Part shown: one piece after another, positions 1 to 7,694 of the stretch | Numbering within the stretch: position 1 is the stretch's first letter | How the letters are laid out: every line of letters begins with the position of its first letter | NCBI GenBank assembly: GCA_030633145.1 | Contig: DAOVTM010000070.1 | Span: 1-12,018, forward strand | Length of the DNA stretch: 12,018 bases | Reading direction: 5' to 3' | Source: Desulfobulbaceae bacterium | Lineage (GTDB): Bacteria; Desulfobacterota; Desulfobulbia; Desulfobulbales; Desulfobulbaceae | Translations under genes and position numbers: made by a program | The notes under the pieces: generated by a model | Told to the model about the DNA's origin: nothing | What the model saw: the letters and a program-made list of their open reading frames with translations, nothing else | Database searches by the model: none

Positions 1-412
1 TGAGGGCATGGGAGACAGAACTCTGCAGCATGCTCACATCATTCATGATCCTTGAAATCAACTCACCAGTGGGGGTAGTATGATAATAACTGAGAGACAG
101 CTCGTTGAGGTGGGCATAGATCCTGTTGCGCATATCGAGAATCACCTTCTGCCCCACCCACTCCAGCAGGTAGGAGTAGATAAAATAGAAGATCCCCTTT
201 ACAAAGAATACGGCCACTAATGCCAACGGCAAAATATTGAGCAGCGATTCGTTTTTATTATAAAAAATCTCATCCAGCAAGGGCTTGACCATATAGGCCT
301 GAGCCGCGTTAAAGCCGGCAACCAGGATCATCGCGAACATGGCGATCCCCATCTTGCTCTTGTACGGACGGAGTATCTGGTACATTCTTGCCAGGATGGT
401 ACGGTTAGTCAT
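1..412 (-). CDS. msbA: Lipid A export ABC transporter MsbA, N-terminal part (runs off the left edge)
   Basis: This is the first 137 codons of an ABC exporter membrane domain. The start is ATG at 412, and the frame is still open at base 1. The family flips lipid A-core from the inner to the outer leaflet of the inner membrane. Two hydrophobic segments are visible, at about residues 20-42 and 58-82. The second runs into a conserved stretch containing EWVGQKVILDMR, followed by YYHTTPTGELISRIMNDV, which is the typical first intracellular coupling region of MsbA-type exporters. The ATPase domain lies outside the window. The gene is 104 nt downstream of a GT9 glycosyltransferase on the same strand, which fits an LPS assembly cluster. 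The ribosome site is weak (AAG a few bases before ATG). A close homologue such as another ABCB-type exporter cannot be excluded from the N-terminus alone. Confidence 0.85.
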   Translation of the reverse strand, partial: MTNRTILARMYQILRPYKSKMGIAMFAMILVAGFNAAQAYMVKPLLDEIFYNKNESLLNILPLALVAVFFVKGIFYFIYSYLLEWVGQKVILDMRNRIYAHLNELSLSYYHTTPTGELISRIMNDVSMLQSSVSHAL

Positions 413-440
413 CTTTACTTATTTGAATAGTTGTATTTTT

Positions 441-469
441 TATCTGCGTAGTCTGCGTACTCTGCGGAT
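441..469 (-). repeat. Dispersed CGCAGA-type repeat, copy 1
   Basis: On the minus strand this reads as three spaced CGCAGA units (ATCCGCAGAGTACGCAGACT, then ACGCAGATA). It closely matches the copy at 10934-10963, apart from a few substitutions and one base of length. It fills much of the gap between the GT9 gene and msbA. This motif type is widely dispersed in environmental bacterial genomes; its role is unknown. Confidence 0.7.
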
Positions 470-516
470 TTTTTTTATTCCCTGCCAGCTTTCATAGGAG
501 TCATTTGTTGATTACT

Positions 517-1380
517 TCAGTCAAGCAACCGGTCAAAGGCTCGTTCCACCGCACCCACTGAGAGAAAATATTTCCAGTATTGCTGCCTGAGATTGCCGCC
601 GATGAGATTAATTCTCGGCCAGACCACCTCAACCCGCCCCCAGGCGGGCCGCCAGTCACGAGCCTTACCCTTGCGCCCATGGATGGACAGGGTGGGGATA
701 TCCAGACAGGATGCCAAGTGACCGCCCCCGGAATCATTACCAATAAAATAACCTGATTCATAGATAAAAGCGGCACAGTCGGCAATGGTTGCAAAACCGT
801 TCAGCCCATAGGACGATCCAATCACGGGCTGCCAGGAAGACTGCTCAACCTCACTCATTATAAAGACCGGCACAAAACCCCGCTGTTCCAGACGGGCAGC
901 CAGAGCCAGGAACCGCTCAGGGAGCCAGTTTTTACTGAGTTCTGCGCTGGTGGGATGAATACAGACCCGTTGTGCGTTCCGACGATACGTCAGGGATTCG
1001 GGCGGCATGATACCGTTTGTCTTTGTCACAGCAAAACTACCCTCAAAGAGCTGTACACAAAGACGCTCTATGTTAACAGCCCGGGGAACCCCCTCCTGAA
1101 AGAGTTCATTATAGTATATCCAATCTGCCAGGGCTATACCGGGTAATCTCCCTCCGGGACAGAGGACGATATCAAATTCAGCCAGTGCTGTATCAAATAC
1201 TTCCATGGGCAGAGTCTCCACAATATGGTACAGCGGAAACCATGCTGCCATCTGCATCATCCGCGTACAGAACATCGTTGCCCGCAGCCCGGCTCGGCGG
1301 CTGTTTTCCATCAACACCATTTCGATCAGGTTGTCCCCCAGCCCCTGACCGCCGATTACCGCTACCCTCTTCTCCGCCAC
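517..1380 (-). CDS. Glycosyltransferase family 9 (heptosyltransferase-like)
   Basis: The protein has 287 residues and resembles ADP-heptose:LPS heptosyltransferases, which add sugars to the LPS core on the cytoplasmic side of the inner membrane. Residues 6-30 contain the N-terminal VAVIGGQGLGDNLIE strand-loop. Residues 141-160 hold HPTSAELSKNW, the position of the usual HPG...K.W motif. Residues 212-235 hold IGNDSGGGHLASCLDIPTL, the GT9 nucleotide-sugar signature. The start is GTG at 1380, supported by GAGGA four bases upstream. No ATG fits better, because the N-terminal strand begins immediately. It is shorter than typical family members (about 320-350), mainly in the middle, but both motif halves are present. 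The next gene downstream is msbA, supporting an LPS role. The exact sugar donor and acceptor are unknown. Confidence 0.85.
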   Translation of the reverse strand: MAEKRVAVIGGQGLGDNLIEMVLMENSRRAGLRATMFCTRMMQMAAWFPLYHIVETLPMEVFDTALAEFDIVLCPGGRLPGIALADWIYYNELFQEGVPRAVNIERLCVQLFEGSFAVTKTNGIMPPESLTYRRNAQRVCIHPTSAELSKNWLPERFLALAARLEQRGFVPVFIMSEVEQSSWQPVIGSSYGLNGFATIADCAAFIYESGYFIGNDSGGGHLASCLDIPTLSIHGRKGKARDWRPAWGRVEVVWPRINLIGGNLRQQYWKYFLSVGAVERAFDRLLD

Positions 1381-1396
1381 AAAGTCCTCGCCTTAA

Positions 1397-1445
1397 TCTG
1401 GTTTCTGGTTTCTGATTTCTGGCTTCTGATTTCTGACTTCTGATT
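1397..1445. repeat. Seven tandem heptamers, TCTGRNT type
   Basis: Seven consecutive 7-bp units run without a slip: TCTGGTT twice, then TCTGATT, TCTGGCT, TCTGATT, TCTGACT and TCTGATT. The tract begins 16 bp upstream of the GTG start of the glycosyltransferase gene, so it lies in or next to its 5' untranslated region or promoter. A related TCTG heptamer tract is found inside the U32 gene at 5696-5716. Heptameric short tandem repeats are known in several bacterial groups. Confidence 0.85.
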
Positions 1446-1487
1446 TATAGACCTATTTTCGAGCATGGTCAAGGTTCCAGTGTGAGG

Positions 1488-2166
1488 ATGAATAACATAG
1501 CAACAGAAAAAAAGCAGGTGCGAATTGGTGATGAATCCTCGGTTGCTGAAAAAAAAGTATGACAATAGTTTTAAAATCACTATTATAAAGGTAGAGTCAG
1601 TGTTCTGGAATGATGTGGAAAAGCTACTGTTCGGGATTGTGGAGTTCATTCACTCTACCGATGAGAAAACGGTAGCTCCTGACGGAGAGACCACAACACT
1701 CTTTCCTGAAAATCATTTTAATATTGATGCCCCTGGTTGCGATCTTGAAATCCCTGAAAAATACACAAGAGAGAAGTCGCTCCAGGGATGCCGTCAACCT
1801 TCTTGTACAACTGAGTAGGGGGACTCTTCCCGAAAGAAAACAAGTAAAAACGGAAGGCGGAAAACAACGATGCCGGAATGACCGTCCCGGTATCAGTCTC
1901 GACAAACTCAAGCAGGCCCTTCGCCCGATGCAGTACCATACTGAACTTAATGCTCAACTCTACGCAGATGCCAGAGGTGAGGAGTTGTCGATCCTGTTAC
2001 TGCTGCTCGGGCAGTAGCCACGGCTGCAGGTGATAATGCGCATCCAGGAAACATTCCGCAGTTATTTTTCAGCTCCTCTGAAACCCCGAGAATGGCGTAT
2101 TATGACCAGTGGTATGCAGGAGGATATCACCAATCACGGCCAGGTTGACTTGACCATCAAGATAGG
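1488..2166 (+). pseudogene. Possible decayed plus-strand gene, unrecognised
   Basis: No intact gene is visible in the 860 bases between the GT9 gene and the ATPase remnant. A plus-strand frame starts at ATG 1488 (GTGAGG just upstream) and reads MNNIATEKKQVRIGDESSVA until a run of eight A. There the neighbouring frame takes over (KYDNSFKITIIKVESVFWND), up to about 1770. A third frame then continues (DKLKQALRPMQYHTELNAQL) to a TAG at 2015-2017. Past that stop, protein-like sequence can be read in more than one frame up to the hairpin repeat at 2174. Each change is a +1 shift, as expected of a decayed gene or of sequencing errors in homopolymers. The family is not recognised, and the coding claim rests only on protein-like composition. 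The alternative is non-coding DNA. Confidence 0.3.
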
Positions 2167-2173
2167 TGGATTC

Positions 2174-2206
2174 ATTTCCCCTTGTTCCCAAGCTCTGCTT
2201 GGGAAA
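2174..2206. repeat. Dispersed hairpin repeat TTCCCAAGC/GCTTGGGAA
   Basis: The 9-bp arms TTCCCAAGC (2185-2193) and GCTTGGGAA (2197-2205) pair perfectly around a TCT loop, next to a flank that reads GGGGAAATG on the other strand. The same arrangement, in diverged form, appears at 5281-5318 (TTCCCACGCAGAAGCATGGG followed by a GGGGAAATG flank) inside the MITE-like element. It lies 35 bp beyond the stop of the ATPase remnant on its transcribed side. It has no U-tract, so a classic terminator is unlikely. Confidence 0.75.
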
Positions 2207-2240
2207 TGTTCTTTTGAAAGCTCCAGCTTCTGGGGTTATG

Positions 2241-3732
2241 TCAGGACTCGTTGCTCTCACCCCAACCCATCCCGCCGCAACTCCTGCGCCAGCCGGAGAT
2301 GGCTGTGCGTACCGCCTCGCTGTCCAAAGCCCTGTCCACGTCAACGAGGTCGATACGCCGGTGGCGCAGGTCAAGCCGTTTGAGGATTTCATTACAGGTG
2401 ATGGAGATCAGGTTGGCGCGACCACCCACCGCATCCAGTAACCGGGCCAAGGCATCGTCATCCCAGGCAATCCCCATCAATCCCATCGGTTTGACGGCCA
2501 GGTCACGGCAGGACTCCGGCTCTAGAGCGGAGATGGTCAGGGTCTCGCCAAAGTTTTTCAGGGGCGACTGGTAGTCCAGACTGGTATGGCGGTACAACTG
2601 CCAGTAACCGGCCAGGATGAACCAGGCCGTATCCGACTCACTGAGACTGCGCAATTGCTTGAGTACCGGGTAGCCCAGCTCTTCATCCCTGCGGATAAAT
2701 TCGTCTGCCTCGTCAATGAGGAAGAGGTGTCGATCGCTGTGAATCGAGAGATGACTGGTGATGGCCTCCATGTCGCTGTTCCTTGTCCAGCCCCAGGGAT
2801 CTGGCGATATGGGGGGCAGGGTCACCCTTGGAAAGAGCCAGGTAACAACAGGGTTCATCGGGCCGCTGGGTCTGCCAGGCCCGCTCCAGTGCCTTGAGCA
2901 GGCTGGACTTGCCCAGCTGCCGACCACCGACCACTAGGTAGTTGGCCGGATCACGGTTCATGATATGGGACAGGGAGTCTGCCCGTCCAAAAAAAAGGTC
3001 TGGTTTGTTGACCCCGCCGCCCATCTGGTAGGGTGAAATCCGGGCCAGGTTCACCTGTGCGCTGATAATGCGGGTTAGTTCTTCCCGGGGTTCGTTACTG
3101 AGCAACAGACGGGTGATTGCCTCGGGTTGTGGAGCCACCAGTAGATTAGCCAAGTCAGCAGCCTCTTTGTTGAGCAGGCGTTGCTGGGTGTCCTCGGGAT
3201 GGAGGAGCAGGATTACCTGACCACGACTGATGGTGCGTTTTCGCAGATCAGCAACGACCTCTGCCGCCTTTTGTCCCGGCTCAGGATGACAGATGCTGCA
3301 TTGGGGCAGGTTCAGGGGGAAATCCGTTCCAAGGTGTAAGGGGAGAAGCAGAGGGGACTGGTTTTGCTTTTTATCCTCTGGTTGCCGGTATTCCAGGCTA
3401 AGATGTTCGATTATGGCTCTGTAGCGTTCCCAGGGCGGCTTTGATTCAAAGGCAAGTGTCTGGTTGAGACTACTCTCCAAGATTCCCGCCCCTTCCAGAG
3501 CCGTGTCTTTGCGGCGGACTCTTCCCATCAGTGTAATGGCCCGTTGCAGCTGCTCAAGGCTGAGGTCACGGAGTGCGTCTGGTGTTTGGGAGATTGCTAT
3601 TACCAGGGGATGGCGAAACAGGGAGAGATAATAGCCTGCTACCAGCAGGGTGAGCAATAACAGGGTCAGCCCGAGGTAGAGCCACAGGGGCGGTGGTGGG
3701 ATGACTATGGGTTGGTAGGTGTAGATGCGGCT
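2241..3732 (-). pseudogene. Membrane-anchored AAA ATPase remnant, 5'-truncated and frameshifted
   Basis: A minus-strand frame opens directly after a stop at 3733-3735. It begins with a proline-rich stretch and a strong transmembrane helix (PLWLYLGLTLLLLTLLVAGY), followed by a soluble region of about 200 residues. It then reaches a Walker A motif, FFGRAD...VVGGRQLGKSSLLKAL, at about 3000-2895. The partner Walker B motif, HLFLIDEADEF (about 2699-2730), lies in the adjacent frame, which runs to TGA at 2241. Reading both halves as one protein needs a +1 shift near 2770-2795. No good start codon or ribosome site precedes the helix. The only early start is TTG at 3657, inside the hydrophobic stretch, so the true N-terminus seems lost. 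The layout resembles AAA/STAND-type ATPases that carry an upstream effector or sensor domain, but the family is not identified. A single-base sequencing error could explain the frameshift but not the missing 5' end. Confidence 0.75.
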
Positions 3733-3739
3733 TCAGAAA

Positions 3740-4930
3740 TCAATATCCCATCCCAAAAATCCACAAAGGAATCTGCCAGGGTGCGCCGGTTTCAATATCA
3801 TCTGCCGCAACATATCCATTTTCCTGCTGTCCAAGCTGTTTAGAACTTTTACCGGAACCGCCGATTTCAAAGATAAACCGGTCATCAACAATAAAATCAC
3901 CCTGAGTATGGTAATGCACCTGGTGGCTTTGGGACATCTGCGAGACAAAAAAGGTTTCACGCACCGTGCCGATATTCGGATTGGCACAAAGGGCATAAAA
4001 TAGATTCGGATTATCCAGAAGCAGTTTATCCGGTCGGTTAAGGACACGCATTCCGGTACCACCCCGGACACAGTGGATTAAACTACCAGCCTGCATCCGC
4101 TCAAGATATTTGGACAGGGTCGGCCAGGACGCACCCACTGCGCTGCTGAGCTTAGATTTATTCAACTCCACCGGCGGAGTAGAGCAGAGCATATATAATA
4201 TTTTCTTGAGCTTATTCAGCTTTGCCGGATCAATCCTGTAGAGGCCGCAGAGGTCGGAATCAATAGTTATATTGACTACTTCCAACAGTTTTTGCGTATA
4301 GGTTTTTTCGGATTCCAGGTAAAAGGGATAGGCTCCATGCTGTAGGTATTTGCGAAAATATTCAATTGGACGCACACAGGAGCATATCTCCGCTGATATC
4401 GCCTGATGGCTGCTGACAATCTCCTGCAAAGAGTAGGCTGGAAAGGTTGAATCGGTTTCGATTTCCATGAATTCACGCAGCGAGAGTACAGGCAGTTCAT
4501 AGACCACAGCCCTGCGGGAAAGGTCGGCAAGCTCATGTTCGATGCGCAGGGCTGAAGAGCCGGAAAAGATCACCTGCAAGTCAAAGGTATCACGAATCGC
4601 CTTTAATTCTTTGGCAAAACCGGTGGCCTTGTGTACCTCGTCAATCAGCAGCAACCTGCCGCCTTCCTGATAGAAAGACTGGGCAATGGAGTACAGACTT
4701 ACATCGGCCATTGCCGGATGATCACAGGCAACGTAGAGGATTTTTTCTTTCGCCACGCCACAGGCGAAGGCGTATTGGAGGATAAGGGTGGTTTTGCCGC
4801 TGCCTCTTGCGCCTTTTATTCCTATTAATCGTTCATTAAAGTCGATTTCTTTATATAAAAATCGACGATATTGCGGTTGTGATTGTGCAAGTATGAATAG
4901 AGATGCCTGTCTCAGGATAGGAGGTAACAT
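3740..4930 (-). CDS. AAA+ ATPase with DUF4143-type C-terminus
   Basis: The protein has 396 residues and looks full length. Walker A is GARGSGKTT (residues 40-48), Walker B is LLLIDEVHK (93-101) and a sensor-like IFSGSSALR lies at 121-129. A winged-helix-like segment at about 255-300 (KLSSAVGASWPTLSKYLERM) follows. The C-terminal part contains GDFIVDDRFIFEIGGSGKS, which corresponds to the restriction-nuclease-like fold seen in DUF4143 ATPases, and it ends in the conserved-looking IPLWIFGMGY. In this subfamily the usual IEVK catalytic tail reads FEIGG, so nuclease activity is doubtful. Such ATPases are common, patchily distributed accessory genes of poorly known function. The ATG at 4930 has no clear ribosome site. 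The stop is only 4 bp from the first in-frame stop bounding the neighbouring ATPase remnant, which marks a likely recombination junction. Confidence 0.85.
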   Translation of the reverse strand: MLPPILRQASLFILAQSQPQYRRFLYKEIDFNERLIGIKGARGSGKTTLILQYAFACGVAKEKILYVACDHPAMADVSLYSIAQSFYQEGGRLLLIDEVHKATGFAKELKAIRDTFDLQVIFSGSSALRIEHELADLSRRAVVYELPVLSLREFMEIETDSTFPAYSLQEIVSSHQAISAEICSCVRPIEYFRKYLQHGAYPFYLESEKTYTQKLLEVVNITIDSDLCGLYRIDPAKLNKLKKILYMLCSTPPVELNKSKLSSAVGASWPTLSKYLERMQAGSLIHCVRGGTGMRVLNRPDKLLLDNPNLFYALCANPNIGTVRETFFVSQMSQSHQVHYHTQGDFIVDDRFIFEIGGSGKSSKQLGQQENGYVAADDIETGAPWQIPLWIFGMGY

Positions 4931-5142
4931 GGCAGAACTCGAAAGTGCATTTTAGAGGTTATGAAAGTTTATCTAAAATAGATTTTATAGCAATCTTTGT
5001 TTTCTGTCAAGAGCATTTAAACCCATGGTATTGTCGGTTGTGCCTACAATTATCGTGGCTAATCCGAAAATTGCAAAAATTGCTGTTTGAGATTTACCTC
5101 TGCTTACAGCACTACCTTCAACTACACTTGTAAAATATGCGG
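4931..5142. other. AT-rich intergenic region, no gene seen
   Basis: No credible reading frame or RNA gene is visible. Forty bases upstream of the ATPase start lies a small palindrome, ATCTAAAATAGAT (4971-4983), next to TATAAAATC on the minus strand. This could be a -10 region with an operator for the ATPase gene, but no matching -35 was found and the assignment is weak. The rest of the gap to the U32 gene is the MITE-like element. Confidence 0.4.
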
Positions 5143-5345
5143 GTTAAAGTAGGTGAACATAAATAATCTAACATTTTACAATAGACAGCATTTACCCGTT
5201 TACTCGTTCCTACGCTCCAGGTAAGCGAGCCTGCGAGACTCCGTCTGTCATGTTGCAACCGCTGGAGCGGCATATCACTGTTCCCACGCAGAAGCATGGG
5301 AACCAGTGGGGAAATGTTAGATTAATAGTGCATTAGTACTTAAAC
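5143..5345. mobile_element. MITE-like element 1 with ~35-bp imperfect terminal inverted repeats
   Basis: The left end (5143-5177) contains GTTAAAGTA...TAATCTAACATTT. The right end (5311-5345) is its inverted counterpart, AAATGTTAGATTA...TACTTAAAC. The inner 13 bp (5164-5176 and 5312-5324) match perfectly and the outer parts match imperfectly. The 130-bp interior is GC-richer. It holds an inverted pair CGCTCCAG/CTGGAGCG (5213-5220, 5262-5269), a 24-mer also found in the U32 gene, and a TTCCC...GGGGAAATG hairpin repeat. It encodes nothing. The right end overlaps the U32 stop codon. No target-site duplication is certain; TA flanking the perfect 11-bp inner part is possible. Its terminal repeats resemble those of 11701-11880. 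Confidence 0.65.
5220..5243 (+). repeat. Intergenic copy of the GGTAAGCGAG 24-mer
   Basis: This 24-bp unit (begins GGTAAGCGAGCC, ends GAGACTCCG) differs by a single base from the unit at 6102-6125, which is read as eight codons in the U32 gene on the other strand. Here it sits in the interior of the MITE-like element and is non-coding. Confidence 0.85.
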
Positions 5346-7694
5346 TAGAATTCCAGAAAAATTCCCTGACAACACCTCAATCCGTTTTTTGCCCTGACCA
5401 AGTAAGCCACGCAACTGGTAGATTTCTTTCTGAATCGGGCCGCCGCTCAGGTCAAGAAGCAGGTAATCCACTCCCATATCTGCCAGTTCCTGCTGATGAT
5501 CCAGCAGAGAAAACGGCAGTGCGGCACGGGCCAGGGTAACCCCATCCCGCTGCTCCAGGGAAAACTGTTCGTCCCGGGGGCTGACAAAGGTCTGCTGATA
5601 GTTGAAATGTTCACTGGCCAGTCGGGCAGTGAACAGCGGCGGTCGGCCATAGACGTACAGCCCGACCTGTATCATCTTCTGCCTGCTTTTTTTTCTCTGT
5701 CCTCTGCCCTCTGTCTTCCGGAGTCTCCGCTTTGCTCCGCTTACCTGTTTTCTGATCCCCCTGAGTGCCGCAGCAAGATTATCCCCCTCTGTTTCCAGGG
5801 AAAAGAGAAGATTACGGAAACCAAGATGCGAGACCCCCAGCAGGGCTGCGGAATTTAAAATATTCAGACTGTAATTGCCAGACAGTTCCAGACGGCTGTA
5901 CTCCTCTTCGGCAAGGGTATCCAGGAACAATCCGTACTGGCTGCAATGACTCAGCTGAAACCGGTTAAATCCGGAAACAACCAGTTGACGAACCTGCTGC
6001 CGGTACCAGTCAAGGTCTCTTTCATGAAGAATGGTCGGTAGCTGCCAGATGATCTTTGCCTGCTGCTTTTTGATCTTAGGATTCTCACAGGCTCGCTTAC
6101 CCGGAGTCTCGCAAGCTCGCTTACCTCCGCCTGCCTGTTTCAGCTGGCCGATGTTGTCGCGATTAAAGGGAACAATGAACCTGAACGCTCGTACAGGCAA
6201 CCGCTGGCAGACATCTCCAAGTCGCGCCACAGCCACCCACCAGGGAAGTTCTTTCCCCCTGCTGCGCTGATTCTTTTCGTACTTTTTATTGTGCCTTTTC
6301 CCGTACTTTTCCTGCGTCTTCTTCCTTTTACCCATTGAACGGGATTTGCCTGAACCTGGACCCCAGGCAAGACTGGCAAGGATTGACTCAACCTTGCTCC
6401 TATCCGGTGCAACCTTGCGGGCTGCTAATTTTTCACTCCGCTTCCGTCCGCTTCGCTCCGCAACAATGCGGCTACCCACATCCACCTTAAAGAGCGAACC
6501 CTGGAAACCGTACGATTTCATCCCCTTCAGGTTTCCCTGCAGGGAAAGGCGTACCCGCTGACCAGACCGCCCAACCTTGCCCCGCTGCCCCTGCACCTCT
6601 AATTCACGGAGGGTGAAACTGATCTGTTTACCACTGTTCTCATCCAGCAGACGCAGCCGATCTCCTGTCTTCACCTGAGCCATGAGCTTCAGCTCAAGGG
6701 TTACGCCCTTCCCAGCCCCCCTGCCCTGCTGCTGGCGAAGGTTTAATATCCGGCCCAGCATCCTGCCGCTGCTGCCTGACTGTTGCGGGCTGATAGCCTG
6801 ACCCGGCTGTTCAGAGAGCAGATACCCACTGGATCGCTTACGCGCCATGGCATCATCCAAGAGGACATGCGCCCTGCGCAGAATCTTTTCCTGAACCGTA
6901 TCCTCCTCATCCATGCAGTCCAGAGCCATCCGATACGCAGCCACGGTGTTGGCAACGTACTGCGCGCTTTTCATCCGTCCCTCTATCTTGAGGCAGCGCA
7001 CCCCGGCATCCCGCAACTCCGGCAGAACATCCACCCCGCAGAGGTCATTCATGGAAAACAGGTAGCCGGCGGAATCCTTTGTCAGCCAGGAGTATTGACG
7101 GCGGCAGGGTTGGACACACTGACCGCGCAGGCTGGATTTGCCCCCATGCAGGCTGGAAAACATGCACAGACCGGAATAGGAAAAACACATTGCCCCATGG
7201 ATAAAGACCTCAATCTCGGCATCGCTTTCCCTATGGATTTCAGCCATCTCTTCAATGGTCAGCTCCCGAGCCAGCACCACCCGTTCAAAGCCCAGCCCGG
7301 TCAACTCTGCGGCAGCCATGGAGTTATGCACCGACATCAGGGTGGAGGCGTGCAGGGGCAGGTCAGGAAACCAGCTCCGAGCCAGATAGAGAAGGCCGAG
7401 ATCCTGGATAATGAGGGCATCAGGACGCAGTTTTTCAAAACAGGACAGGGCGTTCAGGGCTGCTGGCAGTTCCGACTCCTTGACCAGGCTGTTCATGGCA
7501 ATATAGAGCCGTACCCCCTGACCGTGTGCCTGGCTGATCATGGAACCGATCTCGGCCATGGTAAAATCACGGCTCAAGGCACGGGCATTAAAACCGGGCG
7601 CACCGACATAGACGGAGTCTGCGCCCGCCTCCAGGGCGGCCTCAAAGGCGGGAAAACTGCCCGCAGGGGCAAGGAGTTCCATATTATTTTTCAT
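5340..7694 (-). CDS. Peptidase U32 family enzyme (RlhA/UbiU-like), long form with repeat-derived linkers
   Basis: The protein has 784 residues. The N-terminal 300 form a typical U32 TIM-barrel domain beginning MELLAPAGSFPAFEAALEAG. Residues 162-180 (EVFIHGAMCFSYSGLCMFS) match the U32 signature exactly. Cys170, Cys177, Cys193 and Cys234 (in RCLKIEGRM) occupy the positions that bind a [4Fe-4S] cluster in UbiU-like members; Cys197 is also present. Characterised relatives carry out oxygen-independent hydroxylation of rRNA, tRNA or ubiquinone precursors rather than proteolysis, so an RNA-modifying role like RlhA is the best guess. After about residue 320 come beta-rich segments and a second large domain (about 483-784). 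These are separated by basic low-complexity stretches at about 413-425, 448-482, 522-541 and 648-672, built from repeats also found between genes. The ATG at 7694 overlaps the kinase stop (ATGA), suggesting translational coupling; ATG at codon 5 is an alternative. The stop lies within MITE-like element 1. Confidence 0.9.
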   Translation of the reverse strand: MKNNMELLAPAGSFPAFEAALEAGADSVYVGAPGFNARALSRDFTMAEIGSMISQAHGQGVRLYIAMNSLVKESELPAALNALSCFEKLRPDALIIQDLGLLYLARSWFPDLPLHASTLMSVHNSMAAAELTGLGFERVVLARELTIEEMAEIHRESDAEIEVFIHGAMCFSYSGLCMFSSLHGGKSSLRGQCVQPCRRQYSWLTKDSAGYLFSMNDLCGVDVLPELRDAGVRCLKIEGRMKSAQYVANTVAAYRMALDCMDEEDTVQEKILRRAHVLLDDAMARKRSSGYLLSEQPGQAISPQQSGSSGRMLGRILNLRQQQGRGAGKGVTLELKLMAQVKTGDRLRLLDENSGKQISFTLRELEVQGQRGKVGRSGQRVRLSLQGNLKGMKSYGFQGSLFKVDVGSRIVAERSGRKRSEKLAARKVAPDRSKVESILASLAWGPGSGKSRSMGKRKKTQEKYGKRHNKKYEKNQRSRGKELPWWVAVARLGDVCQRLPVRAFRFIVPFNRDNIGQLKQAGGGKRACETPGKRACENPKIKKQQAKIIWQLPTILHERDLDWYRQQVRQLVVSGFNRFQLSHCSQYGLFLDTLAEEEYSRLELSGNYSLNILNSAALLGVSHLGFRNLLFSLETEGDNLAAALRGIRKQVSGAKRRLRKTEGRGQRKKSRQKMIQVGLYVYGRPPLFTARLASEHFNYQQTFVSPRDEQFSLEQRDGVTLARAALPFSLLDHQQELADMGVDYLLLDLSGGPIQKEIYQLRGLLGQGKKRIEVLSGNFSGILV
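5696..5745 (-). repeat. Heptamers plus a 27-nt variant of the 24-mer inside the U32 gene
   Basis: On the plus strand, three heptamers TCTGTCC, TCTGCCC and TCTGTCT (5696-5716) are followed by a 27-nt relative (5719-5745) of the 24-mer at 6102-6125. Both keep the reading frame open (21 and 27 nt) and encode part of the basic linker at about residues 648-672 (VSGAKRRLRKTEGRGQRKK). The 27-mer is read in a different codon phase from the 24-mers. Confidence 0.7.
6078..6125 (-). repeat. Two tandem 24-nt units in frame in the U32 gene
   Basis: Unit 1 (6102-6125) and unit 2 (6078-6101) are adjacent and encode GKRACETP and GKRACENP (about residues 524-539). The unit length is a multiple of three, so the frame is kept. 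A third copy with one mismatch to unit 1 lies outside the gene at 5220-5243. Confidence 0.9.
6278..6310 (-). repeat. Paired CGTACTTTT repeats encoding a Lys-rich linker
   Basis: CGTACTTTTT (6278-6287) and CGTACTTTT (6302-6310) are 24 bp apart. On the coding strand they give the matching peptides KYGK and KYEK within a strongly basic linker (about residues 448-482). The same GTACTTTTT core occurs in the pyrR-kinase gap at 9131-9139. Confidence 0.6.

Noticed and set aside
1397..1445. CRISPR-like array
   Set aside because: The repeats are contiguous 7-bp units without spacers and no cas genes are present.
2185..2205. Rho-independent terminator after the ATPase remnant
   Set aside because: The hairpin is perfect, but no T-tract follows on either strand and the same hairpin occurs in diverged form at 5281-5303, so it is a dispersed repeat.
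2713..2927. Programmed +1 frameshift in the ATPase remnant
   Set aside because: No slippery run, rare-codon stall or stimulatory structure was seen at 2770-2795, and the gene also lacks its 5' end, so decay or sequencing error is simpler.
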